Part shown: positions 1 to 8,765 of the stretch, in pieces | How the letters are laid out: every line of letters starts with the position of its first letter | Position numbering within the stretch: the stretch's first letter is position 1 | DNA from: SKKY01 sp964622305 | Lineage (GTDB): Bacteria > Bacillota > Peptococcia > Peptococcales > SKKY01 | Reading direction: 5' to 3' | DNA: 64,000 bases | Assembly (NCBI GenBank): GCA_964622305.1 | Contig: CAZUPR010000001.1 | Coordinates: forward strand, 12,419-76,418 | Position numbers and translations under genes: made by a program | The notes under the pieces: model-generated | What the model saw: the letters and a program-made list of their open reading frames with translations, nothing else | Database searches by the model: none | What the model was told of the DNA's origin: nothing

Positions 1-313
1 AAACTTTTTCAGCCTCAACTGTGGTTAATCTTTCATCAGAAAAATCAATTTTAACTTCTGTATAGCCAGATAATTTTTCAACAAAGTCCCTGACTTTGCC
101 AGCCTGGGGGCCTTCGCTGCCGTCCATGTTTTTAGGCAGGCCAGCAACTAGAATTGAGACTTCTTTTTCTTTAATTAAATCAGCCAGATACTGAAAATCT
201 TGGTCGGAGTTTTTTCTCTCATAAGTTTCCAGAGCCTGAGAGGTGATTTTAAGAGGATCACTTAAAGCTACCCCTATTTTTTTATCACCTATGTCTAAAC
301 CCATTATTCTCAA
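1..313 (-). CDS. ruvX: RuvX/YqgF-type Holliday junction resolvase-like nuclease, C-terminus cut by window edge
   Basis: The 104 visible residues begin MRIMGLDIGDKKIGVALSDP, the RNase H-like first strand with the metal-binding Asp of the YqgF family, and later contain GLPKNMDGSEG and the DERLTT motif. The family processes pre-16S rRNA 5' ends and has been described as a putative Holliday junction resolvase. I chose the TTG at 311-313 as start because GAGG lies 7 bases upstream and it gives the usual MRI N-terminus; the ATG three codons further in is the alternative. It is the last visible gene after alaS and ireB, an order found widely in Bacillota. The end of the gene is outside the window. 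Confidence 0.93.
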   Translation of the reverse strand, partial: MRIMGLDIGDKKIGVALSDPLKITSQALETYERKNSDQDFQYLADLIKEKEVSILVAGLPKNMDGSEGPQAGKVRDFVEKLSGYTEVKIDFSDERLTTVEAEKV

Positions 314-325
314 ATTTCTACCTCT

Positions 326-580
326 TTATTTTTCCATATACTTGGTTAAAATTTCTTCTACCAGTTCATTCCTGTCAATCTTTTTAATTTGATTTCTGGC
401 ATCATTATAACTGGTAATATAGGCAGGATCACCAGAAATAATGTAGCCAACCAGCTGATTAACAGGATTATATCCTTTCTCTGTCAAAGAAGCGTAGACA
501 TTGTCCAGAACTTCTTTTATATAACTATCTTTTTCTGGATTGATTTTAAAATGCACTGTTTCATCAAATTTCAGACTCAT
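326..580 (-). CDS. ireB: IreB family regulatory phosphoprotein (UPF0297/YrzL)
   Basis: This 84-residue protein carries the family signature: a variable N-terminus, then EKGYNPVNQLVGYIISGDPAY and DARNQIKKIDRNELVEEIL. The length matches the family (about 80-90 residues). In Enterococcus faecalis IreB is a small cytosolic target of the IreK Ser/Thr kinase and IreP phosphatase and affects cephalosporin resistance; the role in this organism is not shown. It lies 27 bases after alaS and 12 bases before ruvX, the conserved alaS-ireB-ruvX order, so it is probably co-transcribed. The phosphorylated Thr residues of the Enterococcus protein are near the variable N-terminus and I cannot assign them here. 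Confidence 0.93.
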   Translation of the reverse strand: MSLKFDETVHFKINPEKDSYIKEVLDNVYASLTEKGYNPVNQLVGYIISGDPAYITSYNDARNQIKKIDRNELVEEILTKYMEK

Positions 581-607
581 TATTTCTGCCTCCTTATTTT
601 TTCTTTT

Positions 608-3256
608 TTAAGCTATTTGTTCTTTAATTATTTTTTCTGCTAGTTCCAGGGCTTCTTTTATTTTTGCAGGGTCTTTGCCACCAGCTTGAGCCAAATCGGG
701 CCTTCCACCGCCGCCACCACCACAAACTCTGGCAACTTCTTTAACAATATTTCCAGCGTGAATTTTTCCAGCCAGATCTTTTGTTGCTGCAGCCAGGATA
801 TTTACCTTACCTTCACTTTCAGAAGCTAAAACAATTATTGCAGATTCTAATTTGTCTCTAAACTGGTCGGCCATTTGGCGCAGGTTTTCCATGCTTTGGC
901 CTTTGATATCAGCTATTAATGCTTTTGGTCCTTGCTCAGTCAATTCAAAAGCTTGTCCTAAAAGATCATCAACAAGATTTTTAGATTGCTGGCTTTTATA
1001 TTTCCCAAGCTCTGCTTCCAAATCTTTGTTAGTTTGGAAAAGCTGATTTATTCTGCCTGCTACATCACTTCTGTTTGTTTTAAGGGTACTTAGAATTTGA
1101 TTTAATAAATCTTCATCTTCTTTTTGTGCCTTGTAGGCTGTAAAACTACTGACTGCTTCTATTCTTCTTACGCCAGCTGCTACTGCTCCTTCAGAAAGAA
1201 TCTTAAAAATACCAATTTCACTGGTATTTTTAATGTGGGTTCCACCACAAAGTTCCATGCTGAAGTCGCCAATCTTAATGCATCTGACAATTTCCCCATA
1301 TTTTTCGCCAAAGAGGGCTACAACGCCCATTTCCTTGGCCTTATCAAGTTCAGTAATAAAAGCTTCAACAGGAATGGCCTGAAAGACAACCTGGTTAACT
1401 CTTTTTTCTATTTCAGCCAGTTCATCTGTAGTAATAGCTGAAAAATGAGAAAAGTCAAAACGTAATCTGCCTGGTTCTACATAAGAACCCGCCTGATTTA
1501 CATGATCACCAAGAACTTCTTTAAGAACCTTATGCAAAATATGAGTAGATGTATGGTTTCTTTCAGTTGATTTTCTTAAAAACTCTGCAATCTGAGCTTT
1601 TCCATCTTCTCCGGCAGAAATTTGCCCCTTAACTCTTCCTATATGCACGTATTTTCCATCAGGCATCTTTCTGGTGTCTTTTACCTCAAGGCTGCCATGA
1701 TTAAAGCTTATAAGGCCTTGGTCACCAATTTGGCCACCACCTTCAGCATAGAAAGGAGTTCTGTTTAAAATCACATAAACTTCCTCTCCCTCAAGGGCTG
1801 AGTCTTTCTTTTGGCCATCGACCAGAATACCCATAAGGTTTACCTGAGTTTCTAGTTCATTATAACCAAGGAATTCTGTAGCAGGAATGTCTTGAAAGTT
1901 ATTGCTTACAGCAAAAGCTAAATCCCAGGCCCTGTTTTCTTTTTGGGCTTCTCTGGCTCTTTTTCTCTGCATTTCCATTTCTTCGTTAAAGCCATCAATA
2001 TCAACAGTAAAACCATTTTCCTCGGCAATATCGCCCGTCAGATCAATGGGAAAACCGTAAGTATCATAAAGGGTAAAACTTTCTTTACCAGAAATAACTC
2101 TTCTGCCTTCATCTTTCATTTTTGCAATAATAGAATTTATAATTTTCATACCGTCATCAAGAGTCAGCTGGAATCTTTCTTCTTCAGTCTTGATAACTTT
2201 TTGAATGTAGGATAGTTTTTCTCCTATTTCTGGAAAGTCTTCCCCCATTAGATCATTAATCAGAGGAGCAAAACCATAAAGAAAAGGTCCTTCTATTCCT
2301 AATACCTGACCAAATCTGGCTGCCCTTCTGAGAATTCTTCTTAATACGTAACCTCTGCCTTCATTGCTTGGTAAAACACCATCAGCAATTAAAAAACTAC
2401 ATGAACGGGCGTGATCTGCAATAACCCTGAAGGGAAAACCTCCAGGTCCTTTATCGTAGGTCTTGCCAGATATTTCTTCAGCCCTGGTAATTAAAGGTCT
2501 GATCAAATCAATTTCATAGTTGCTGTCTACATCCTGAACTACAGATGCTATCCTTTCCAGACCCATACCAGTATCAATACTTGGACTGGGCAGGGGAGTA
2601 AGTGTGCCTTTTTCATCGCGATTATACTGCATGAAAACCAAATTCCAGATTTCCAGCCATCTGTCACAGTCACAGACCCCTAAAGCACAAACTGGAGCAT
2701 CGCAAGATTTATCTTGGCCTCTGTCGATGTGAATTTCACTGCAAGGACCACAAGGACCTGTGTCGCCCATAGCCCAAAAATTATCTGCTTCGCCCATTTT
2801 TAAAATTCTTTCAGCTGGGACAGGAGTAAGTTCCTGCCAAAGCTGGCCTGCTTCATCATCATCTTCAAAAATAGTAATATATAGTTTGTCTTGAGGAAGA
2901 CCAAGTTCTTTAGTTAAAAACTCCCAGGCAAAACTGATAGCATCTCTTTTAAAGTAATCACCAAAAGAAAAGTTTCCAAGCATTTCAAAAAAAGTATGGT
3001 GCCTGGCTGTACGGCCAACTGTATCCAGGTCATTATGCTTACCGCCTGCTCTGACACATTTTTGAGAGGTCACAGCCCTTTTATAATCTCTTTTTTCAAG
3101 ACCAAGAAAAACATCCTTAAACTGGTTCATCCCAGCATTATTAAATAAAAGTGTTGGATCATTATATGGTATTAAAGAAGAGCTGCGAACCTCTTCATGG
3201 CCATGCTCTTTAAAATACTTGATAAATTTGCTTCTAATTTCTTTTGTTGTCAGCAT
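608..3256 (-). CDS. alaS: alanyl-tRNA synthetase
   Basis: The 882-residue length is normal for bacterial AlaRS. It charges tRNA-Ala and edits mischarged Ser and Gly. The class II catalytic core is in the first 240 residues (RSSSLIPYNDPTLLF, then RHHTFFEMLGNFSFGDYF). The editing domain shows the zinc pair HTSTH near residue 568 and CGGTH near residue 668. The C-terminal oligomerisation domain ends with a glycine-rich stretch (CGGGGGGRPDLAQAGGKDP). The ATG has AGGAGGG upstream. Only 37 bases separate it from mnmA, too few for a T-box leader, so it is probably expressed by readthrough from the upstream genes. Confidence 0.98.
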   Translation of the reverse strand: MLTTKEIRSKFIKYFKEHGHEEVRSSSLIPYNDPTLLFNNAGMNQFKDVFLGLEKRDYKRAVTSQKCVRAGGKHNDLDTVGRTARHHTFFEMLGNFSFGDYFKRDAISFAWEFLTKELGLPQDKLYITIFEDDDEAGQLWQELTPVPAERILKMGEADNFWAMGDTGPCGPCSEIHIDRGQDKSCDAPVCALGVCDCDRWLEIWNLVFMQYNRDEKGTLTPLPSPSIDTGMGLERIASVVQDVDSNYEIDLIRPLITRAEEISGKTYDKGPGGFPFRVIADHARSCSFLIADGVLPSNEGRGYVLRRILRRAARFGQVLGIEGPFLYGFAPLINDLMGEDFPEIGEKLSYIQKVIKTEEERFQLTLDDGMKIINSIIAKMKDEGRRVISGKESFTLYDTYGFPIDLTGDIAEENGFTVDIDGFNEEMEMQRKRAREAQKENRAWDLAFAVSNNFQDIPATEFLGYNELETQVNLMGILVDGQKKDSALEGEEVYVILNRTPFYAEGGGQIGDQGLISFNHGSLEVKDTRKMPDGKYVHIGRVKGQISAGEDGKAQIAEFLRKSTERNHTSTHILHKVLKEVLGDHVNQAGSYVEPGRLRFDFSHFSAITTDELAEIEKRVNQVVFQAIPVEAFITELDKAKEMGVVALFGEKYGEIVRCIKIGDFSMELCGGTHIKNTSEIGIFKILSEGAVAAGVRRIEAVSSFTAYKAQKEDEDLLNQILSTLKTNRSDVAGRINQLFQTNKDLEAELGKYKSQQSKNLVDDLLGQAFELTEQGPKALIADIKGQSMENLRQMADQFRDKLESAIIVLASESEGKVNILAAATKDLAGKIHAGNIVKEVARVCGGGGGGRPDLAQAGGKDPAKIKEALELAEKIIKEQIA

Positions 3257-3293
3257 CTCTTTCCCTCCTGGATATTTGAATTATTCCATTATA

Positions 3294-4346
3294 TCATAAA
3301 CTTTTTAGAATTACTCCACCAGCAAGTAAGATATTATCCTTATAAATTACAATTGACTGGCCCGGGCTTATGGCCCTTTGATTTTCTAAAAAATATACTT
3401 CTATCTTATCTTTAGATAGGTGTTTTACCCTTGCCTGGGCAGTTTTTAAAGAGTATCTGATTTTTACATCATAAATAATATTTTCATCAAGAAGGCTTCC
3501 GTCAACCAAATTGAGCTCATCGGCCAGTAAACCTCCCGAATAAAGGTCCTTGTCCTGACCCAGGTAAAGGGCATTTCCCTCAAGGTTTTTAGAAACAACA
3601 TAGGCCGGTTCCTTTAAACTCAGTCCCAAACCCTTTCTTTGACCTATTGTATAAAAAGGCAGGCCCTGGTGCTGACCCAAAAGCTCCCCTTGCATATTAT
3701 AGACAGGTCCTTTAGCAAAAGCCTTCTGTCCAATAGATTCAAGTAAGAATTTTTTATAGTCATTGTCTGAAATAAAACAAATTTCCTGACTATCTTTTTT
3801 GCGGGCAAGATGCAGGTCTGCCTTGAGGGCGAGTTCCTTTACCTCTTCTTTGGTATAAGATGCCAGTGGGAAAATAGTTTTGCTAAGAGAAGCCTGATTT
3901 AAATAATAAAGAAAATAAGATTGGTCCTTACTTAAATCCCTGGCCTGCTTAAGATAGTAAGCATTTTTTTGTGGATCATGATAAAGATCAACATAATGGC
4001 CACTGGCCAGGTATTGGATATCAAGGTCTTTTACCAGGTCAAAAAAGAGCTTGAACTTTATTTCCCGGTTGCAAACAACACAGGGGTTTGGCGTCAAGCC
4101 TTTTAAATAGCTATCTGTAAAATAATCAATTACCTTTTCTTTAAATTCTTTTCTGACATCGAATACCAAGAAATCTATTCCTAATTTTTCAGCAACCTGT
4201 CTTGCATCCTCTGAGGCTGCCTGAGATTTATCCTTTTCAAGCATCTGTAAATAGACTCCTGTAACCTCATAACCCGCTTCTTTTAGTAAAAGGGCTGATA
4301 CTGAACTATCTACACCGCCACTCATTCCAAGAGCAACTTTTTTCAT
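3294..4346 (-). CDS. mnmA: tRNA-specific 2-thiouridylase MnmA
   Basis: MnmA adenylates and thiolates U34 of tRNA Lys, Glu and Gln. The 350-residue protein has the PP-loop SGGVDS at residues 9-14, the first catalytic Cys in NPCVVCN (Cys89) and the second in SQEICFIS (Cys190), matching the disulfide/persulfide pair of the family. The ATG overlaps the rarA stop by four bases (ATGA), so the two are translationally coupled. The sulfur-donating cysteine desulfurase gene that often sits next to mnmA is not present in this window. Confidence 0.97.
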   Translation of the reverse strand: MKKVALGMSGGVDSSVSALLLKEAGYEVTGVYLQMLEKDKSQAASEDARQVAEKLGIDFLVFDVRKEFKEKVIDYFTDSYLKGLTPNPCVVCNREIKFKLFFDLVKDLDIQYLASGHYVDLYHDPQKNAYYLKQARDLSKDQSYFLYYLNQASLSKTIFPLASYTKEEVKELALKADLHLARKKDSQEICFISDNDYKKFLLESIGQKAFAKGPVYNMQGELLGQHQGLPFYTIGQRKGLGLSLKEPAYVVSKNLEGNALYLGQDKDLYSGGLLADELNLVDGSLLDENIIYDVKIRYSLKTAQARVKHLSKDKIEVYFLENQRAISPGQSIVIYKDNILLAGGVILKSL

Positions 4347-5587
4347 TTATTTTCCCTTCTTTTGAAAAATTTATTATTAATTAATTTATCTGGCAAATAC
4401 TGTTGATCAACCCAATTACCCTCATAATTATGAGGATAAAGATAACCTTCACCACCATGAGAACGCAAATGTCTGGGAACCGGGTATATTTTACCATTGG
4501 AAATTTCTTTCATTGAGTAGTTAATACTCTCATAAGCCTGGTTGTTTTTTTTAGCCAGGGCACAGTAGAGGGCTGCATGAGAAAGGGTAATTCTGGCTTC
4601 AGGCATTCCCAATCTTTCAACAGCCTGATAAGCAGCCAAAACAAGAGGCAAAGCCTGGCTGTCTGCCAGGCCAATATCTTCAGAAGCGAAGATTAAAATT
4701 CTTCTGGCTATAAACAAAGGATCTTCCCCAGCTTCAAGCATAAGAGCCAAATAGTATACAGTTGCATCAGGATCGGACCCTCTCATGCTTTTTATAAATG
4801 CTGAGATAACATCATAATGCTGGTCGCCACTTTTATCATAAGTAACTGCAGGCTTTTGTATGGACTCCTGAGCAACCTCAAGATCAATCTTCCGGACTCC
4901 TTCCTTATCAGGCATTGAAGATAATACAGCTGTTTCCAGAGCATTTAAAGCCTTTCTGGCATCGCCGGAAGCAAAATAAACTATATGATCCAGGGCATCA
5001 CTTTTTAGATCAATCTGGAAGTTTCCCAGTCCTCTTTCTTTATCGCTTATTGCCTCTTCTAATATTTCTTTTATATCTTCTTTTTCCAGTTTTTTTATAG
5101 GAAAAACATTGAGCCTCGATAAAAGAGCTGAGTTTACTGAAAAGTAAGGATTTTCTGTTGTAGCTCCTATTAGTGTGATAAGTCCTGCCTCGACTGAAGG
5201 AAGGAGAGCATCTTGCTGAGATTTATTAAAACGGTGGATTTCATCAATAAAAAGGATGGTCTCCTGGCCGTAAAACTTTTTATTGTCTTCAGCCTTGTTT
5301 ATTATTTTTTTTATATCCTGTACTCCACTGACAACGGCATTGATTTTGTTAAAATCTGCCTGACTGCTATTAGCTATAGCCATGGCAATAGTGGTTTTTC
5401 CTGTGCCTGGAGGCCCGTGAAAAATCATTGACCCCATCTTTTCAGCTTTAAGAAGCCTGTTTAAAAGTTTGCCCGGGCCCAAAATATGGGACTGGCCTTT
5501 AATATTTTCTATTTTTTCAGGCCTCATTCTGTCAGCCAGGGGAGCATTCTTTTTCTTGTCTAAATTACTATAATCAAATAAATCCAA
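4343..5587 (-). CDS. rarA: replication-associated recombination protein A (RarA/MgsA AAA+ ATPase)
   Basis: RarA is a clamp-loader-like AAA+ ATPase acting at stalled replication forks. Walker A GPPGTGKT is at about residues 58-65 and Walker B LFIDEIHR near 112-118, followed by the sensor ATTENP and a C-terminal MgsA domain (GGEGYLYPHNYEGNWVDQQYLP, read from the sequence in two parts: GGEGYLYPHN and YEGNWVDQQYLP). I place the start at the TTG at 5585-5587, giving MDLFDYSNLD, because AGGTGAT lies 5 bases upstream; a GTG at 5594-5596 is inside that ribosome binding site. It ends in an ATGA overlap with mnmA. Confidence 0.94.
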   Translation of the reverse strand: MDLFDYSNLDKKKNAPLADRMRPEKIENIKGQSHILGPGKLLNRLLKAEKMGSMIFHGPPGTGKTTIAMAIANSSQADFNKINAVVSGVQDIKKIINKAEDNKKFYGQETILFIDEIHRFNKSQQDALLPSVEAGLITLIGATTENPYFSVNSALLSRLNVFPIKKLEKEDIKEILEEAISDKERGLGNFQIDLKSDALDHIVYFASGDARKALNALETAVLSSMPDKEGVRKIDLEVAQESIQKPAVTYDKSGDQHYDVISAFIKSMRGSDPDATVYYLALMLEAGEDPLFIARRILIFASEDIGLADSQALPLVLAAYQAVERLGMPEARITLSHAALYCALAKKNNQAYESINYSMKEISNGKIYPVPRHLRSHGGEGYLYPHNYEGNWVDQQYLPDKLINNKFFKRRENK

Positions 5588-5608
5588 AAAAATCACCTGT
5601 AATATTTT

Positions 5609-6343
5609 CTAGATTACAAAACCACCATTAGGGCTTATAATCTGACCCGTTATAAAATCAGCCTCTGATAAAGATAAATAAAGAGCAAGACTGGCTATAT
5701 CTTCCGGTTTTCCCAGACGCATAAGAGGAGTGTCCTGGCAAAGACATGAGAGAGATTCAGAAGAAAGCCCCTTATTCATATCCGTTTCAATAACCCCTGG
5801 GGAAATGGAATTTACCTGGATACCAGAAGGGCCAACTTCTTTGGCCAGAGCCTTAGTAAAGCCAATCATACCTGCTTTACTGGTTGAGTAATGGACTTCG
5901 CAAGAAGCTCCTACCATGCCCCAGATTGAAGAGATATTTATAATTTTTCCGGACTTTTTTCGGATCATCTCCGGAAGAGCCCTTTGGCAGCAATAGAACA
6001 TCCCCTTAAGGTTAACGTCAATCATTAAATCCCAGTCAGCATCATTAATATCAGAAAAAAGCTTAAACTGACTGATGCCTGCATTATTTATTAGAATGTC
6101 TGGAGCCGAGAACTTTTCTTCAGTAAAAGAAAATATTTTTTCTACATCTTCTCTTTTAGTAATATCACCTTGTACACCATAGATTTGGCAGCCTGCTTGC
6201 TGCATCCTCTCTTCAAGGTCTTTTGCTTCCTCAAAGGATTTAAAATAATTAAATATCACCCTATAACCTTTCAGGGCAAAACTTTCAGCCATAGAACGAC
6301 CGATTCCTTTTGCCCCTCCGGTTATTAATACTATTTTATTCAA
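5609..6343 (-). CDS. SDR-family oxidoreductase, FabG-like
   Basis: A 244-residue classical short-chain dehydrogenase/reductase. The NAD(P)-binding TGGAKGIG is at residues 8-15, NNAG at 86-89, the catalytic Ser at 138-139 and YSTSK with Tyr152 and Lys156. The C-terminus ends with the FabG-like DFITGQIISPNGGFVI. It could be a 3-oxoacyl-ACP reductase paralogue, but it stands outside any fatty-acid cluster and the substrate is unknown. The start is a TTG at 6341-6343 with a purine-rich site upstream (GGTAGGAAG). It lies between the diguanylate cyclase gene (26 bases) and rarA (21 bases), so it is probably in the same transcript. Confidence 0.88.
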   Translation of the reverse strand: MNKIVLITGGAKGIGRSMAESFALKGYRVIFNYFKSFEEAKDLEERMQQAGCQIYGVQGDITKREDVEKIFSFTEEKFSAPDILINNAGISQFKLFSDINDADWDLMIDVNLKGMFYCCQRALPEMIRKKSGKIINISSIWGMVGASCEVHYSTSKAGMIGFTKALAKEVGPSGIQVNSISPGVIETDMNKGLSSESLSCLCQDTPLMRLGKPEDIASLALYLSLSEADFITGQIISPNGGFVI

Positions 6344-6369
6344 GACTTCCTACCTTCCTTTTGAGCAAT

Positions 6370-7806
6370 TTAAATTTCAATCCTGTTTTTACCCAATCTT
6401 TTTGCCTTGTAAAGCAATTGGTCAGCCTCTTTTATGATATCTGTCTTATCATTTGTAAGTTCAGCTACACCACCACTTATTGTAATATAAACTCCTGTCC
6501 TTGCAAATATTTCTGCTTCTATTTTACTCCTTATCCTTTCGGCAATGACAAAGGCACTTTTAATATCAGCTTTGAAAATTATTAAAAATTCCTCACCACC
6601 ATAACGGGCTGCTATATCATTTTCTCTTATATTCTCTTTTATTATATTAGCAGTTTCAAGTAAAACCAGGTCACCTTTTTTGTGACCATAGGTATCATTG
6701 ACCATTTTAAAATTATCCAGGTCCATCATGGCAAATGAGTATTTTTTGTCATTTTTCTTCTTCTGAATTTCTTCAACCATCTGACAAACGTATCTGTGAT
6801 TAAAAAGGCCCGTTAAACCATCCTTATTAGAGATATCTTCCAAAAATTCTATCTGCTCTCTTTCAGAGGATATTTTAAGAGAAAAGTTTTTATTAACCTC
6901 AAAAATCAGAATAATAACAAAAACGATGACTCCAAGGGTAAAAGATGTAATTATTTTTGTTCCCAATTGGGTAGAGACAATTTCTATCAATGAGGATACC
7001 AATAAAAACAAGGTGCCCAAAAGAAGCCCTTTACTGCTTTTTTCATCTCTAAAAGTATTTATCAAAATTAAATAGAAAATATAAAGGCCAAGAATTAATG
7101 AGACTATATTAACCCCAATTAAAAGCCTGCTGAAAACATAGGGTGGAGCTAAGATAACAATAATCGAATTTATTAAATAAAATATAATTCCAAACTTAAT
7201 CAATGGATCAATTTCTTTATCCAGGTAATTAAAAACAAAGAGAATAAAGAAAACCACTGATAAATAATAGGAGAGATAATCTCCCTTGATTATTGCAGTC
7301 CAGGACAGATCAGGCAAAAAAGTCAAAATCAAAAGATCGGCTGTAAATAATAACCTTACAGCAAGGCCTGCTAAAAATAGTGAAATATAAACAAAAACCT
7401 TTTCTCGGCCAGTGTAATAACCAATACTAAAATAAATAAAAGAAGTGGTAAGAAGGAAGCCAATAATAAGCATATAAGCAGCATTTCTGTTTGTGTCTAT
7501 TTCTTTAATGTTCTCCAGATTGCCTATAATTATATTTTCTCTAATCCCACCCTTATAGTGACTATGATTAGAAACTTCAATTTTTAGTTCGTTTTTTTCC
7601 TCAGAGGGAAGAAAAGAAAAAATCTTTACTTGCGCGGCTGGCTGATGTTGATCCTTAGCCTCCCCAACCTGACCAAGTTGACTAATAGGCTGGTCATTAA
7701 GATATACTTTATAAGCTGTGTAGATATTATTTAGCTTGAGATAATATATTTCATTGGGATTAAGGATAAGGTTTATACTATAGCAGCCCATACCATAGCT
7801 GCCCAT
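6370..7806 (-). CDS. 7TM-DISM-type sensor diguanylate cyclase, main reading frame (frame broken upstream)
   Basis: The 478-residue frame contains the rest of an extracellular beta-sandwich sensor (to about residue 95), seven or so hydrophobic helices (about 108-305), a short linker and a GGDEF domain. The active site is GGEEF at 403-407 with the upstream DLDNFKMVND metal site; an RxxD inhibitory site (REND, 394-397) sits five residues before it. It should make cyclic di-GMP and be product-inhibited. The ATG at 7806 has no good ribosome binding site, and in-frame codons upstream of it (7807-7870) encode family-like sequence (SFYVKIPGKW) without a start codon. The natural start and signal sequence are in another frame at 8005, so the gene looks frameshifted near 7870-7880. 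Confidence 0.85.
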   Translation of the reverse strand: MGSYGMGCYSINLILNPNEIYYLKLNNIYTAYKVYLNDQPISQLGQVGEAKDQHQPAAQVKIFSFLPSEEKNELKIEVSNHSHYKGGIRENIIIGNLENIKEIDTNRNAAYMLIIGFLLTTSFIYFSIGYYTGREKVFVYISLFLAGLAVRLLFTADLLILTFLPDLSWTAIIKGDYLSYYLSVVFFILFVFNYLDKEIDPLIKFGIIFYLINSIIVILAPPYVFSRLLIGVNIVSLILGLYIFYLILINTFRDEKSSKGLLLGTLFLLVSSLIEIVSTQLGTKIITSFTLGVIVFVIILIFEVNKNFSLKISSEREQIEFLEDISNKDGLTGLFNHRYVCQMVEEIQKKKNDKKYSFAMMDLDNFKMVNDTYGHKKGDLVLLETANIIKENIRENDIAARYGGEEFLIIFKADIKSAFVIAERIRSKIEAEIFARTGVYITISGGVAELTNDKTDIIKEADQLLYKAKRLGKNRIEI

Positions 7807-7864
7807 TTTTTTACCATCTAAGGAATAATTATTCCATTTGCCTGGTATTTTTACATAAAAAGAC

Positions 7865-8005
7865 TTATCCTCTTTCCTTTATATCGAAAAATCCTTCTTT
7901 AACTGAGGCATTTACAGGTTGTATTCTGTCTATAAGAATAAGTGAAAAAAGTATTAAAAGAAGTAAAAAAACTGCTCTAATAATTTTTCCTTTGTTAAAA
8001 ACCAT
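7865..8005 (-). CDS. N-terminal signal-anchor fragment of the diguanylate cyclase, in a shifted frame
   Basis: An ATG at 8003-8005 with AAGGGGATG nine or so bases upstream opens a 46-codon frame: a short basic start (MVFNKGKIIRA), a strongly hydrophobic run (VFLLLLILFSLILI) and VNASVKEGFFDIKERG, ending in TAA at 7865-7867. The length, signal-like character and position suit the missing N-terminus of the downstream 7TM sensor. Dropping one base around 7870-7878 would join FDIK to KEDKSFYVKIPGKW in the main frame. It may be a real inactivating mutation, a recoding site or a sequencing error; I cannot tell which. Confidence 0.7.
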   Translation of the reverse strand: MVFNKGKIIRAVFLLLLILFSLILIDRIQPVNASVKEGFFDIKERG

Positions 8006-8062
8006 TGCTATCATCCCCTTATAGGCAATTGGTCACAAATCCTTACCTTATTTTCTTAATTT

Positions 8063-8094
8063 CTAAAAAAAAAGAACCTTTTCAGGCTCTTTTC
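8063..8094 (-). terminator. intrinsic terminator after trxA
   Basis: On the minus strand the hairpin AGAGCC-loop-GGTTCT (8073-8090) is extended by A/T pairs and followed by nine T. It closes the csoR-trxA unit. The rest of the stretch 8006-8127 holds nothing else that I can support. Confidence 0.85.
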
Positions 8095-8127
8095 TAAATA
8101 ATCATTTTAAATTTTAACTAGTAAAAG

Positions 8128-8445
8128 TTAGATGGCAGCTTCAATAAATTTAATTAATTCTTCTTTAGGAGTAAAGCCAATTGTTCTTGCGACTTCTGCC
8201 CCGTCTTTAAAGAGAATCATTGTAGGGATACTCATAACACCATATTTTTGCGCATATAGCTGGTTATCATCAACATTTAACTTTCCAACATTAACTTTTC
8301 CATCCATATCTGCTGCCAGAGCTTCAACAACTGGTCCTACCATTTTACAAGGTCCACACCAGGGAGCCCAAAAGTCCACAAAAACTGGCTTGTCTGATTT
8401 TAAAACTTCACTTTCAAAATTTGCATCTGTAAATTCTTTTAACAT
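8128..8445 (-). CDS. trxA: thioredoxin
   Basis: A 105-residue single-domain thioredoxin with the redox motif WCGPCK (Cys30 and Cys33), the buried FWAPWC strand and the cis-Pro in MSIPTMILF. It is a cytosolic disulfide reductase. There is no thioredoxin reductase gene nearby. It follows the CsoR-like repressor gene by 18 bases and shares its promoter, so its expression is probably controlled by that repressor. This pairing suggests a link to thiol, persulfide or metal stress rather than constant housekeeping; that is inference. Confidence 0.96.
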   Translation of the reverse strand: MLKEFTDANFESEVLKSDKPVFVDFWAPWCGPCKMVGPVVEALAADMDGKVNVGKLNVDDNQLYAQKYGVMSIPTMILFKDGAEVARTIGFTPKEELIKFIEAAI

Positions 8446-8463
8446 TCTAACTTCCTCCTCCTA

Positions 8464-8739
8464 TTATCTGGTAAAAATTGATAAAGTTCTCATTAATTCT
8501 TCCATCTTGTCATTTTCATCATAACCTTCTCTTGAGGATTTGAAACACTCTTGAGCATAGTTTTCAAAAATTAAGAGGCCTGATTTATTCAAGGCAGACT
8601 TTACAGCTGCAACTTGAATTAAAATATCTGAGCAAGGAGCCTGGTTTTCTACCATTTTTTGGATACCCCTTATTTGCCCTTCAATTTTTTTGAGCCTGGT
8701 AATAATATTTTTTTCCAGCTCTTCTCTTTTATCATTCAT
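8464..8739 (-). CDS. CsoR/CstR-family transcriptional repressor (DUF156)
   Basis: A 91-residue all-helical repressor with the family core TRLKKIEGQIRGIQKMVEN. In copper-sensing CsoR the ligands are Cys36, His61 and Cys65. Here Cys36 (in APCSD) and Cys65 (in YAQEC) are kept but position 61 is Tyr. Loss of the His with both Cys kept is the pattern of persulfide-sensing CstR-type members, so a role in sulfide or persulfide response is plausible, though not shown. It is the first gene of a unit with trxA. Its promoter and operator lie just upstream, and it probably represses itself. Confidence 0.88.
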   Translation of the reverse strand: MNDKREELEKNIITRLKKIEGQIRGIQKMVENQAPCSDILIQVAAVKSALNKSGLLIFENYAQECFKSSREGYDENDKMEELMRTLSIFTR

Positions 8740-8743
8740 TTCA

Positions 8744-8760
8744 ATACCCCCATACGGTAT
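8744..8760 (-). promoter_or_regulatory. probable CsoR/CstR operator overlapping the ribosome binding site
   Basis: The 17-base element is ATACC-N7-GGTAT with an internal run of G on the minus strand (ATACCGTATGGGGGTAT). Inverted repeats with G/C tracts of this kind are the usual CsoR-family sites. It lies between the -10 box and the ATG of the repressor gene, and its GGGGG doubles as the Shine-Dalgarno sequence about 8 bases before the ATG. Confidence 0.7.
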
Positions 8761-8765
8761 ATCTA

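Noticed and set aside
8119..8524. Plus-strand frame over trxA and the repressor
   Set aside because: It is the antisense shadow of trxA and the repressor gene; no start signal or motif.
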